The notes: generated from the letters alone by a model not told the origin. Shown: positions 16,468-24,927, numbered from the stretch's first letter. The stretch: DNA of 64,000 bases from Aldehydirespirator sp963667505 (GCA_963667505.2 OY763490.2:1674001-1738000); one strand, 5' to 3'. Numbers and translations: made by a program.

Positions 16468-16598
16468 CTCTCTGCCCCGATCACGGCTTGTCACGATAAT
16501 GGCCGAATCGTCGCCACGCGCTCTCGGCGACCGCCCAAGCGGCCGGCCTTGGTCGCCGAGATCAACGGCCCGCTCGGCCCGGCGGGCAGACTGCAACC

Positions 16599-19553
16599 GT
16601 GCCGGGACTCGGGTGGAGGCCAGTCCATCTGCTGGTGGCGGCCACGTTGGCCATCACCCAGCCGCTGTTGGGCTTCTTGGGCGAGAACCCGACGTTCTTC
16701 ACCGCGCACTCGGCTGCGCCCCGCCAGGTCTTGGCTTTCGTAGCGGTCGTGTCGCTTGCGCCAGGGGCTGCTTTCAGCGTCTTGACGCTGGTCGGTCATG
16801 CGGTGTCGGCCCGCCTCGGCCGCACCGTGTTCACGGCGTCGATGACCGTGCTGGTCTTCGTCTTCGTGGTGCAGGTGGTCGATGTGATGCCCGGCCCGCC
16901 CATCGTCGGCCTGGTCGTGGCCGCGGCGGCGAGCGGCGGTCTGATGGCCTTGTACGCGGCCCACAAGCGGGTACGCGACGCGGTGTCGGTGCTGGCGGTG
17001 TTCCCGCCGGTGGTGGCCGGGCTGTTCTTGTTCGCATCGCCAGTCAACAGCATCGTGTTCCCGGCGGAGGTGGACGCGGTGACGCTGGAGGAGCTGCTCG
17101 GCCAAGGCCTTCCGCCTGAACGGGGTCGAGCCGCCGCCGGCGACGGTCTCGCTCCCCTACCGGAGAGCGCCGAACCCCGTACGGCCGCGCCGGAGGGCGC
17201 GATCGCCGCGCCCGAGGCACGGGCGGCCGCGCCGGAGACCACAGCGGCCGGGCCCGAGGGCGCAGCAGCCGGAGCGGAGGGCGCAACGGCCGCGCCCGAG
17301 GATGCCCACGACGGACGGGCTGAGCCTGACGACCGTCCATCCGTGCCGGACGCCCCAGAGCAGCCGCCTTCCGTGGTCGACCGCTTGAATGCCCGGTTCC
17401 CGCCCATCTATCTGCTGGTGCTCGACGAGGTGCCGTGGGCGTCGCTGCTGGACCGCGATGGCCGAATCGACGCGGCGCGCTATCCGAACTTCGCCCGACT
17501 GGGCGCGAAGTCGCACGTCTTCAGCAACGCCACGACGGTGGCGTCCACCACCGAGCGAGCGGTTCCGGCCATGCTCGCAAGCACGCTGCAAACCCAGCCC
17601 GCGCCGGTGTACTCGATGTATCCCGACAATCTGTTCACGCTTCTGGGCGGGGTGTACGACGTTTCGTCCTCGGACCCGCTCGTGGACCTGTGCCCGCCGT
17701 CAGTCTGTGACGGCTCACCGCCCGCCCAAGTGCTGGAACTGATCCAGGCCGAGGCGACGCTCCCGCTGGGCGACAGCGCGTCGGAAGTCTCCTCGACCAC
17801 AACCCCAGCCGCCGATGCCGCCACAGCGGCGGAGAGCGGCAAGCCGTCGACGACCACGGCAGCAGCCTCGACCACAGCACCCGCCTCTGTCAGTACGACG
17901 ACTGCCCCTGTCGGTGCCACCACCGCCACCGCCAGCACGACGACTGCCCCCGTTGGTGCCACCACCGCCACCGCCAGCACGACGACTGCCCCTGTCGGTG
18001 CAGCCGGCTCGCAGACTCGGGCAGCCGCGGACATCGAGACCAGGCGTGAACGTGAGGGTTCCCTGCTGTTGCTGTTGGAGGACGCCGCCATCGTGTTCGC
18101 TCACCTGGCTGCACCGTCAGGCCTCGACCTCGGGCTCCCGTCGATCAAGTCCGAATGGCGCGGCTTCGCACGAGACGAGACCGCCCGAAGCGTGATCGCC
18201 GACACCTCCACCCCTTCCGCCACGCCGCCCGAAGCGACCACCGAGCCGGACACAACCACCGCCGACACGACGACCTCGCCCGCGACCACCTCGCCCGCGA
18301 CCGCGGGCACCGCCGACACGGCCGCCGCGCCGACTGCGGCCACCGGGACTGACACGGCTGGCGCGCCGACTGCGGCCACCGGGACTGACACGGCTGGCGC
18401 AACGGCTGAGTCTGACGCGCCCGGAGACGACACGATGACGGGGCTTACGATTGCCGCGGGCGGAGACTCCCATGCAGACTCGGGATCGGTCGATCCGCAG
18501 CGCCTGGCCGAGGAGCGCACTGCCTTCTTGGACAGCCTGATCACTAGCGACGCCCGGGTGGTCGACTTCCGGGCCGAGATCGCCGCCATCCAGGCTGGAA
18601 AACTGCCGCGCCTGCACTACCTGCACGCCCTGCTGCCCCATTTGCCGTGGCGGTTCAGGCCCGACGGCTCCAGCTACGCCGACATAGCCACCCCCGGCTA
18701 TTCCTCGGGTTGGGACGGCAGCCTCGACACGGCCCGCTTCGGACAGCAGCGCCACCTGTTGCAGCTCGGGCTCGTCGACGGCCTCCTCGGGGAGTACCTC
18801 GACCGGCTGGAGGCCGTAGGCGACTTCGACCGGGCCATCGTGATCGTCACCGCCGACCACGGCATGTCGTTCGTGCCCGGCGAGCCGTCCCGCGGCATCG
18901 GCGAGGCCAACGCGGGCGGCATCGCCAACGTGCCGCTGATCTACAAGGAACCCGGCCAGCGGGCGGGCACAGTGCAGCCCCAGCCCGTGCAGCTGATCGA
19001 CATCGTGCCCACGATCGCGGCGCGTCTCGGCATCGACCCGCCGTGGGTGCCCGAAGGACGCGACATGTTCACCGAAGGCCCTGCCCGGGTGCGCCGGGTG
19101 ACGGGACCCTTCGGCGCAGCCGACATCCCGCACGAACTTCCGGCCGTCGTCGAGACGCTCGCCGCCGACATGCACTCGGCCTTCGGCGACGGCGCCTCGG
19201 GCAGTCTCTACGCGCTCGGTGGCGCGTCCGAGCTGATCGGAGCCGAGACCCTCGCATGGAGCGGCCAGCTTTCACCGCACTGCTGGACCCCGGAACGGCC
19301 GACGAGCGTCCCCGAGCCCGACGGCTCGATCGGCTACGTGTACGGGCGCATCAGCGCCCCGGTCGGCGACCCCATCGACTTCGCGTTGTCCGTAGATGGG
19401 CTGGTTGCGGCCACCTCCAGGTCGCTGCGGGAAGGCTCAGGCCACCGCGTCTACGCCATCGGCGACCCGAGCTTCTGGCAGGGCGACGAGCCGCACGTCG
19501 AGCTTCACCAGATCATCGACGGCCGACTGGCCCTGATTCCCTATTGCCCATAG
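16599..19553 (+). CDS. Membrane-anchored sulfatase/alkaline-phosphatase superfamily protein
   Basis: A 984-residue protein. Residues ~8-148 hold about five hydrophobic segments. The catalytic domain then begins (PPIYLLVLDEVPWASLLD, ~268), with NATTVASTTERAVPAMLA (~308), where Ser/Thr would be the nucleophile, and resumes after a long insertion with LHYLHALLPHLPWRF (~670) and IVIVTADHGMSFVPGE (~748), the DHG metal-binding motif. Phosphoglycerol-transferase and sulfatase relatives modify envelope polymers. The insertion (~385-640) is Thr/Ala/Pro-rich with 42-bp and 39-bp tandem repeats. Divergent from the methyltransferase pair. Confidence 0.8.
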   Translation: MPGLGWRPVHLLVAATLAITQPLLGFLGENPTFFTAHSAAPRQVLAFVAVVSLAPGAAFSVLTLVGHAVSARLGRTVFTASMTVLVFVFVVQVVDVMPGPPIVGLVVAAAASGGLMALYAAHKRVRDAVSVLAVFPPVVAGLFLFASPVNSIVFPAEVDAVTLEELLGQGLPPERGRAAAGDGLAPLPESAEPRTAAPEGAIAAPEARAAAPETTAAGPEGAAAGAEGATAAPEDAHDGRAEPDDRPSVPDAPEQPPSVVDRLNARFPPIYLLVLDEVPWASLLDRDGRIDAARYPNFARLGAKSHVFSNATTVASTTERAVPAMLASTLQTQPAPVYSMYPDNLFTLLGGVYDVSSSDPLVDLCPPSVCDGSPPAQVLELIQAEATLPLGDSASEVSSTTTPAADAATAAESGKPSTTTAAASTTAPASVSTTTAPVGATTATASTTTAPVGATTATASTTTAPVGAAGSQTRAAADIETRREREGSLLLLLEDAAIVFAHLAAPSGLDLGLPSIKSEWRGFARDETARSVIADTSTPSATPPEATTEPDTTTADTTTSPATTSPATAGTADTAAAPTAATGTDTAGAPTAATGTDTAGATAESDAPGDDTMTGLTIAAGGDSHADSGSVDPQRLAEERTAFLDSLITSDARVVDFRAEIAAIQAGKLPRLHYLHALLPHLPWRFRPDGSSYADIATPGYSSGWDGSLDTARFGQQRHLLQLGLVDGLLGEYLDRLEAVGDFDRAIVIVTADHGMSFVPGEPSRGIGEANAGGIANVPLIYKEPGQRAGTVQPQPVQLIDIVPTIAARLGIDPPWVPEGRDMFTEGPARVRRVTGPFGAADIPHELPAVVETLAADMHSAFGDGASGSLYALGGASELIGAETLAWSGQLSPHCWTPERPTSVPEPDGSIGYVYGRISAPVGDPIDFALSVDGLVAATSRSLREGSGHRVYAIGDPSFWQGDEPHVELHQIIDGRLALIPYCP
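17887..18000 (+). repeat. 42-bp tandem repeat in the sulfatase-fold gene
   Basis: Two full copies and one partial copy of a 42-bp unit encode STTTAPVGATTATA. A second tandem repeat of 39 bp (encoding APTAATGTDTAGA) lies at about 18328-18400. Both keep frame and build a low-complexity spacer between the two halves of the catalytic domain. Confidence 0.8.
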
Positions 19554-19735
19554 TCCCCGTCAGGCCGCCCAGCGTGCGTCTCACCAGCGTCGTCTTGCCC
19601 GCCTGACGCAGCCCGGTGAGCACCACTAGGCGGGCGGGTGCGTCCACCCGGCTCGAACAGCCCCGCCAGCGACACGCTGCCGTCGGACTCCCCCGACTTG
19701 AACAGGCTCGGCGGGCGCATACGCACCCTCAGCGC
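19554..19735 (-). pseudogene. N-terminal fragment of an AAA-type ATPase
   Basis: The reverse strand from about 19726 reads MRPPSLFKSGESDGSVSLAG, then LFEPGGRTRPP. One frame over it continues as ARLVVLTGLRQAGKTTLVRR, a clear Walker A P-loop of the DUF4143-type ATPase family, then TLGGLTGTMG before running into the end of the sulfatase gene. It is frameshifted once and lacks everything after the P-loop. Its upstream end fuses directly to a vapC start remnant. This is gene debris, not a functional ATPase. Confidence 0.7.
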
Positions 19736-19853
19736 TAGCAGCAGGCTGGTGTCGACTATCAGGTCCCGAAGCCTGTCTCAGCCAGAAGCTCGTCCACTCG
19801 CTCCGCCAGCGGCGGATCGCACCAGCCCTCCGAGAACAGCGGGACCGTACTGT
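19735..19853 (-). repeat. Duplicate of the vapB 3' end and vapC 5' end
   Basis: About 119 bp closely match 14258-14377: the coding strand carries the VapB tail (PLFSEGW, LAERVDELLAETGFGT-stop) followed by the first codons of VapC (IVDTSLLLA), in which the vapC start codon has been changed to ATA. Left of it the AAA ATPase fragment begins abruptly; right of it hicB begins. It marks a recombination scar between toxin-antitoxin loci. Confidence 0.8.
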
Positions 19854-20079
19854 CGAGCCGTGCTGCATCGTGCCACTCCCAAGGGACCGGACGCGGCAGC
19901 GGCTCGCCGTCCGCCTGCAGGTCGGCCACGATGTCGGCCACCAGGGCTCGAATGCCGTCCAGGGCTTCGGCCTCGGTCGGAGCCAGGTGGCTCACCAGCA
20001 AGAAACCATCGCACCGGCCTATCCAGGCGTCGCTATTGTCCGACCAAGAGACCCGGTACTCGTAGCGAGGATCATCCAT
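19759..20079 (-). CDS. HicB-like antitoxin with a VapB-derived C-terminal tail (chimera)
   Basis: A 106-residue protein. Residues 1-62 are a HicB-type antitoxin domain (EYRVSWSDNSDAWIGRCDGF, then LVSHLAPTEAEALDGIRAL). Residues ~76-106 (TVPLFSEGWCDPPLAERVDE, then LLAETGFGT) are almost identical to the toxin-binding tail of VapB at 14284, not to HicB. The gene follows hicA with an 8-nt overlap and has a GGAGG ribosome site 6-7 nt before ATG 20079. The product should still pair with HicA through its HicB domain; whether the VapB tail binds VapC is unknown. Confidence 0.8.
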   Translation of the reverse strand: MDDPRYEYRVSWSDNSDAWIGRCDGFLLVSHLAPTEAEALDGIRALVADIVADLQADGEPLPRPVPWEWHDAARLDSTVPLFSEGWCDPPLAERVDELLAETGFGT

Positions 20080-20329
20080 CTTCAGCCTCCTTGAGGTAGA
20101 TCGCTAGCAACACTTGGCGAACCTGGTAGGGCTTCGCCTCCCCCTTCTGATCTTGAATGTTAATTCTTGGCATTCTATGCCACGGCGTTCGATAGATCAG
20201 ATGACTCCCCTTCTGGCGAGGCTCTCCGAAGTATAGGCGACACACCTTCGCCAGATCGGAGAAGCGGACGCCCGTCTGGTTCCTGCGCCACCTAGCGATC
20301 ATCGCTTGAGCCCTCTCGAACTCGGTCAT
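20072..20329 (-). CDS. hicA: HicA-family mRNA interferase toxin
   Basis: An 85-residue protein with the HicA dsRBD-like signature: KGSHLIYRTPW, in which the histidine (~residue 43) is the catalytic position, and a C-terminal KPYQVRQVLLAIYL strand-helix. It has a longer N-terminal helix (MTEFERAQAMIARWRRNQTG) than minimal HicA proteins. AAGGAG lies 5 nt before ATG 20329. It forms an operon with the hicB chimera. The gene and its upstream DNA are visibly less GC-rich than the surroundings, consistent with horizontal arrival. Confidence 0.85.
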   Translation of the reverse strand: MTEFERAQAMIARWRRNQTGVRFSDLAKVCRLYFGEPRQKGSHLIYRTPWHRMPRINIQDQKGEAKPYQVRQVLLAIYLKEAEDG

Positions 20330-20460
20330 TCTGCTCCTTCCGCTTGCGAGTCTGAATCAGCTACAATTCTTATATACCCTAGCTGATATGTTTCAGTAAA
20401 TTACTGTATATTACAGTTTCTAGCCGCTGGCACGACTATCAGGGCATCGGAGCCAATAGG
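20330..20460. promoter_or_regulatory. AT-rich hicAB promoter region with inverted repeats
   Basis: This region is markedly AT-rich. ACTGTATATTACAGT (20403-20417) has perfect 6-bp arms ACTGTA/TACAGT, and CTGATATGTTTCAG lies just before it. These are candidate HicB operator half-sites. Several TATA-like hexamers could serve as the -10 on the hicA strand; I could not choose among them. Confidence 0.45.
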
Positions 20461-20487
20461 CGAACGTGTGTTCGGGTTGGGTAGGGT
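20461..20487 (+). promoter_or_regulatory. LexA (SOS) box and -10 element of dnaE2
   Basis: CGAACGTGTGTTCG (20461-20474) matches the LexA site CGAAC-N4-GTTCG with perfect arms. TAGGGT (20482-20487) follows and ends exactly 6 nt before GTG 20494. This is the same geometry as imuA', so dnaE2 and imuA'B should be induced together by DNA damage although they are about 15 kb apart. Confidence 0.9.
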
Positions 20488-20493
20488 CGGCGG

Positions 20494-23400
20494 GTGGGGT
20501 TCGACAATCCGATCATCCCTTGGCGGGAGCTGGAGCGGCGCCTGTCGGACCGGGCGGACGGGGCGAGCTTGGCGGGCGGGACGTCACGGCGCGGCCGGGC
20601 GGGCGGGGCTGGGCGCGCGGGCGACGTCTTCCCCACAGGCGACGTGTTCCCGTTGCGGCGCGGGCTGCCTCGGGCGCCGTATGCGGAGCTGCATGCGCGG
20701 TCGCGGTTCAGCTTCATGGACGGGGCCTCGAACCCCGAGGAGCTGGTGGCCGAGGCGGTCCGGGTCGGGCTCGACGCCCTGGCGCTGACCGACCTCGACG
20801 GCTTCTACGGGGTGGTGCGCTTCGCCGAGGCCGCCGCCGACGCCGGGCTGTCCACGGTGTTCGGCGCCGAGCTGACCCTCGACCTGCCGGGCTCGTCGCG
20901 GCGGTCCGGCCCGGCCAGTCCGTCGAAGCGGCGCGAGCAGGGGCGGTCGGTGGTGGTGCTGGCCCGCGACGCGGCCGGGTACGCGGCGCTGGGGACGCTG
21001 ATCACCGAGGCGCACATGGCCGGGCGCAAGGGCCGGCCCCGGCTGTCGACCGCGGAGTTCCTGGAGGCTGCCGCAGCCTGCCGGGGCCGGTGGGCGATCC
21101 TCACCGGCGCGCACGGCGGCACAGTGCCCTCGGCGCTCATGCAGCACGGCCCCCGGGCCGCGGCCGGCGCGCTCGACCGGCTAATCGACGCCGCCGGCGC
21201 CGACAACGTGTTCGTGGAGCTGTGGGACCACGGCGACCCCTTGGACTCGCACCGCAACGACGCCTTGGCCGAGCTCGGGGTGCGGCGCGGCGTGCAGCCG
21301 GTGTGCGCCAACGCGGTGCGCTACGCCTCCCCCGCTGGCCGCCGCCTGGCCGACGCTTTGGCCGCGGCCGGCGACCGGCACGGCCTCGACGACCACGACG
21401 GCTGGCTCGACGCCTGGGGCGGCGCGCACCTGCGATCGGGCACCGAGCAGGCCCGGCGCTTCGCCCGCTACCCCGGCGCGGTCGAGGCCGCGGCCCGCCT
21501 CGGGCTGGAGTGCGCGTTCAGCCTGTCGCTGGTGGCGCCCGATCTGCCGCCGTACCCGTGCCCCGACGGGCTCGACGAGGCCGCCTACCTGCGCCGCCTC
21601 GCGGTCGAGGGCGCTTTGGAGCGTTACGGCCGGCCCGAGGCCGAGCGGGTGCCCGGCGCCTGGGAGCAGATCGGGCACGAGCTGGACATGATCGAGCAGC
21701 TCGGCTTTGCGGGCTACTTCCTGGTGGTGTGGGACATCACGTCTTTCTGCCGCAGCCGCGACATCTACTGCCAGGGGCGGGGGTCGGCCGCCAACTCGGC
21801 GGTCTGCTACGTGCTGGGCATCACCAACGTGGACTCGGTGGCGCTGGGGCTGCTGTTCGAGCGGTTCCTGTCGCCCGAGCGCGACGGCCCGCCCGACATC
21901 GACATCGACATCGAGAGCGGCCGGCGCGAGGAGGTGATCCAGTACGTGTACGGCCGCTACGGCCGGGACCGCACCGCGCAGGTGGCCAACGTGATCGCCT
22001 ACCGGGCCCGCTCCGCGGTGCGCGACATGGCCCGGGCGCTGGGCCATCCGCCCGCCCTCCAGGACGCCTGGGCCAAATCGCTGGACCGCCGCGGCGGGCT
22101 GGGCACAGGCGGCCGCGAGGGCGATGGCACAGGCGGCGGCTCGGGCTCAGGCTCAGGCGGCGGCGAGGGCGACCCCGCCGAGGGCGCAGGCATTCCTGAC
22201 GACGTGCTGCGCCTGGCCGCGCAAGCCGAGGGAGGGCCCCGGCATCTGGGCATCCACTCCGGCGGGATGGTGATCTGCGACCGGCCCATAGCCGAGGTGT
22301 GCCCGGTGGAGTGGGCGTCGATGGCGGACAGGTCGGTGCTGCAGTGGGACAAGGACGACTGCGCCGCGGCGGGGCTGGTGAAGTTCGACCTGCTGGGGCT
22401 GGGGATGCTCTCGGCGCTGCACTACGCGGTGGACTTGATCGCCCTCGCCCACGGCGAGCGCATCGACCTGGCCGCGCTGCCCCAGGACCCGGCGGTGTAC
22501 GACATGCTGTGCGAGGCCGACTCGGTGGGCGTGTTCCAGGTGGAGTCGAGGGCGCAGATGGCCACCCTGCCCCGGCTGCGGCCCCGCTGCTTCTACGACC
22601 TGGTGGTGGAGGTGGCCCTGATCCGGCCCGGCCCTATCCAGGGCGGCTCGGTGCACCCCTACATCCGGCGCCGCAACGGGCTGGAGCCGGTCACCTACCT
22701 GCATCCGCGGCTGGAGCGGTCGCTGGCCAAGACGCTGGGCGTGCCGCTGTTCCAGGAGCAGCTCATGCAGATGGCCATCGACGCGGCCGGGTTCACCCCC
22801 GCGGAGTCCGACGAGCTGCGCCGGGCGATGGGGGCCAAGCGGTCGGTGGAGCGCATGCAGCGGCTGCGGGGCCGGTTCTTCGCCGGGATGGCCGAGCGGG
22901 GCATCGGCGCCGATGTGGGCGAGCAGATCTGGGCCAAGATGGTGGCCTTCGCCAACTACGGGTTCCCCGAGAGCCACTCGGTGTCGTTCGCCTACCTGGT
23001 GTACGCCTCGGCGTGGATCAAGCGGCACTACCCGGCCGCGTTCTGCGCGGCGCTGCTGAACGCCCAGCCGATGGGCTTCTACTCGCCGCACTCGCTGTGC
23101 CAGGACGCCCGCCGCCACGGCGTGGTCGTGCACGGCCCCGACATCAACCTGTCGGCCGACGCGGCGACGCTGGAGCCGTGCGAGACCTCGACGGACGGGA
23201 TGGCGGTGCGGCTGGGCCTGTCGTCGGTGCGCGGCGTCGGCCCGGAGCTGGCCGCGGCCATGGCCGCCGACGCCCCGTATTCCTCGATGCAACACCTGGT
23301 GCGAGCCATGTCCGGGCACACGCTGGGCCTGCCGGTGCTGGAGGCGCTGGCCGCGGCCGGGGCGTTCGACTCGCTGGGCCTGGACCGGCGCGAGGCGCTG

Positions 23401-23895
23401 TGGACGGCCGGAGCTGTGGCCCAAGCGGCCACCGACCGCCTGCCCGGCGCGGTCACCGGTGCGAAGGTGCCGCCACTGCGGCCCATGTCGCCGATGGAGC
23501 AGTCGGCCGCCGATCTGTGGACGACCGGCGTTGCGCCCGACGGCCATCCCACCCGCTTCCACCGGGCCGAACTGGACGCCGCGGGCGTGGTGGCCGCGGC
23601 AGGCCTGCTGACCTGTCCGGTCGGGCGGGTGAAGGTAGCGGGCACGGTGTCGCACCGCCAGCGTCCGGCCACCGCGGGGGGCACCATGTTCATCAACCTC
23701 GAGGACGAGACCGGCCTGATCAACGTGATCGTGTCGAAAGGCTGCCAGACCCGGTTCCGCAGGACGGCCCTGATGTCGCCGGCGCTGCTGGTGCGGGGCC
23801 GCCTAGAGCGCCACGACGGCGCGGTCAACGTCATCGCCGAGCATCTGGCCCCCCTGGCCCTGCCCGCCACCCTCCCCAGCCGAGACTTCCGCTGA
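20494..23895 (+). CDS. dnaE2: Error-prone DNA polymerase III alpha subunit DnaE2 (ImuC)
   Basis: A 1,133-residue C-family polymerase, the catalytic member of the ImuA'-ImuB-DnaE2 translesion mutasome. The N-terminus MGFDNPIIPWRELERRLSDR is characteristic of DnaE2. A PHP domain follows (AELHARSRFSFMDGASNPEE, ~66 onward), then the palm with QGRGSAANSAVCYVLGITNV (~426) and catalytic acids in PDIDIDIES (~466-474), fingers/thumb (GVFQVESRAQMATLPRL ~670; PLFQEQLMQMAIDAAGFTP ~750), HhH region and a C-terminal OB fold (GTMFINLEDETGLINVIVSK). A Gly-rich insertion sits at ~530-560. All core motifs are intact, unlike imuB. GTG 20494 is supported by the promoter spacing. Confidence 0.96.
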   Translation: MGFDNPIIPWRELERRLSDRADGASLAGGTSRRGRAGGAGRAGDVFPTGDVFPLRRGLPRAPYAELHARSRFSFMDGASNPEELVAEAVRVGLDALALTDLDGFYGVVRFAEAAADAGLSTVFGAELTLDLPGSSRRSGPASPSKRREQGRSVVVLARDAAGYAALGTLITEAHMAGRKGRPRLSTAEFLEAAAACRGRWAILTGAHGGTVPSALMQHGPRAAAGALDRLIDAAGADNVFVELWDHGDPLDSHRNDALAELGVRRGVQPVCANAVRYASPAGRRLADALAAAGDRHGLDDHDGWLDAWGGAHLRSGTEQARRFARYPGAVEAAARLGLECAFSLSLVAPDLPPYPCPDGLDEAAYLRRLAVEGALERYGRPEAERVPGAWEQIGHELDMIEQLGFAGYFLVVWDITSFCRSRDIYCQGRGSAANSAVCYVLGITNVDSVALGLLFERFLSPERDGPPDIDIDIESGRREEVIQYVYGRYGRDRTAQVANVIAYRARSAVRDMARALGHPPALQDAWAKSLDRRGGLGTGGREGDGTGGGSGSGSGGGEGDPAEGAGIPDDVLRLAAQAEGGPRHLGIHSGGMVICDRPIAEVCPVEWASMADRSVLQWDKDDCAAAGLVKFDLLGLGMLSALHYAVDLIALAHGERIDLAALPQDPAVYDMLCEADSVGVFQVESRAQMATLPRLRPRCFYDLVVEVALIRPGPIQGGSVHPYIRRRNGLEPVTYLHPRLERSLAKTLGVPLFQEQLMQMAIDAAGFTPAESDELRRAMGAKRSVERMQRLRGRFFAGMAERGIGADVGEQIWAKMVAFANYGFPESHSVSFAYLVYASAWIKRHYPAAFCAALLNAQPMGFYSPHSLCQDARRHGVVVHGPDINLSADAATLEPCETSTDGMAVRLGLSSVRGVGPELAAAMAADAPYSSMQHLVRAMSGHTLGLPVLEALAAAGAFDSLGLDRREALWTAGAVAQAATDRLPGAVTGAKVPPLRPMSPMEQSAADLWTTGVAPDGHPTRFHRAELDAAGVVAAAGLLTCPVGRVKVAGTVSHRQRPATAGGTMFINLEDETGLINVIVSKGCQTRFRRTALMSPALLVRGRLERHDGAVNVIAEHLAPLALPATLPSRDFR

Positions 23896-23927
23896 CCAGC
23901 GCAGCGCTTGACCATTGGCTGGCGGGC

Positions 23928-23976
23928 GGAACTGGCAGCAGAAAGCCCGCATATCGGGCAAAACGCTGCCAATTCC
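23928..23976. repeat. Nested-palindrome element, copy 1
   Basis: Outer arms GGAACTGGCAGC and GCTGCCAATTCC enclose an inner hairpin GCCCG-CATAT-CGGGC. It lies just after dnaE2 and can fold on either strand, so it could also act as a transcript end. It belongs to a family with four other copies in this window. Confidence 0.85.
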
Positions 23977-24027
23977 CGAGGGGTGGCATTCGCTGCCGCC
24001 GAGCATCTGGCCCCGTTGGCCTTCAAG

Positions 24028-24048
24028 TGGTATCTGATCAGATACCAT
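24028..24048 (+). promoter_or_regulatory. Perfect 20-bp palindrome operator of the XRE/nucleotidyltransferase pair
   Basis: TGGTATCTGATCAGATACCA (24028-24047) is a perfect palindrome. TACCAT at its right end (24043-24048) is 7 nt before GTG 24056, so the palindrome overlaps the likely -10 of a leaderless transcript. The XRE protein encoded next is the obvious candidate to bind it. Confidence 0.8.
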
Positions 24049-24055
24049 CGAGGGC

Positions 24056-24382
24056 GTGGACGCTGCGTCGGTGATCAGGGAGGCTCGCAAGCGGTCGGGG
24101 ATGTCGCTGCGGGAGTTGGCGGCTCGTGCTGATACCTCGCACTCGGCCATCTCGGCCTACGAGACCGGCCGCAGGATCCCTACCACGGCCACCCTCGACC
24201 GCATCGCTCGTGCCGCGGGCTTCGCGCTCGACGCAACCCTGCACCGACGCGTATACGGCGAAAACGACAACCGCGGGGCCGAACTCGAAGAGGTCCTCGC
24301 CCTAGCCGAGGAGTTCCCCGCCCGGCACTCGCCCAACCCGCCCGGCCCGGTCTTCGGACGCCCCCGCTCCGCCGCACCATGA
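24056..24382 (+). CDS. XRE-family helix-turn-helix regulator/antitoxin
   Basis: A 108-residue protein whose first 60 residues are a classical XRE/Cro helix-turn-helix (IREARKRSGMSLRELAARAD, TSHSAISAYETGRRIPT, then LDRIARAAGFALDATL). The tail is Pro-rich and without known motif. It starts at GTG 24056 right after a perfect palindrome and overlaps the downstream nucleotidyltransferase by 4 nt (ATGA). The pair resembles toxin-antitoxin modules in which the HTH protein represses the operon and restrains a nucleotidyltransferase toxin; that role is inferred from arrangement. Confidence 0.85.
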   Translation: MDAASVIREARKRSGMSLRELAARADTSHSAISAYETGRRIPTTATLDRIARAAGFALDATLHRRVYGENDNRGAELEEVLALAEEFPARHSPNPPGPVFGRPRSAAP

Positions 24383-24927
24383 GCACACGCCCGGAGATGA
24401 GCCTCGTCCAGCGCCTCGTCGAACTGCACACCGCGCTGGCCGAGGCCTCAGTGCCCCACGCGTTCGGCGGCGCGCTGGCGCTGGCATGGTGCACTCAGCA
24501 CCCCCGCGGCACGATCGACATCGACGTCAACATCTTCGTCAGCCACGACTCCGCCGACGAGGCCCTGAGCGCGATGCCCGACGGAGTTAAGGTCACCGAC
24601 GCCGACCGCCGCACCATCGCGGCCGACGGCCAGACGAGGCTGTGGTGGGGGCACACCCCCATCGACGTGTTCTTCAACACCGTGGCCTTTCACGAGGAGA
24701 CCTCCAAACGGGTGCGTGTCGAGGACTTCGCCGGCCACCGCATCCCCTTTCTGGCCTGCCGCGACCTTGCCGTCTTCAAGGCCTTCTTCGACCGGACCCA
24801 GGACTGGGCCGACCTAGAACGCATGGCCGAGGCAGGCACCCTCGAAACCGATGCCGTCATCGACGTGCTCACCGCTCACCTCGACGCAGACGACCCCCGC
24901 ATCAAACGACTCCAACAACTCGCCTAG
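24379..24927 (+). CDS. Nucleotidyltransferase (AbiEii/NTP_transf-like), probable toxin partner
   Basis: A 182-residue protein with a minimal nucleotidyltransferase core: HAFGGALALAWCTQHPRGTI then DIDVNIFVS, giving the GG...DxD metal-binding layout at residues ~24-45. A second block, TRLWWGHTPIDVFFNTVAFH (~88), holds the third acidic position. The C-terminal helices include DLAVFKAFFDRTQDWADLER. Relatives are toxins of type IV-like or MNT/HEPN-like systems that transfer nucleotides to RNA or proteins, but housekeeping relatives exist too. Coupled to the XRE gene by a 4-nt overlap. Confidence 0.8.
   Translation: MSTRPEMSLVQRLVELHTALAEASVPHAFGGALALAWCTQHPRGTIDIDVNIFVSHDSADEALSAMPDGVKVTDADRRTIAADGQTRLWWGHTPIDVFFNTVAFHEETSKRVRVEDFAGHRIPFLACRDLAVFKAFFDRTQDWADLERMAEAGTLETDAVIDVLTAHLDADDPRIKRLQQLA

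Noticed and set aside
22084..22200. Gly-rich insertion in dnaE2 considered as an intein or gene join
   Set aside because: It is only about 30 residues, lacks intein splice motifs, and the frame and flanking motifs are continuous.
20466..24074. Several 290-590-codon frames on both strands inside the dnaE2 region
   Set aside because: They overlap a polymerase with every family motif in one frame and show no motifs of their own.
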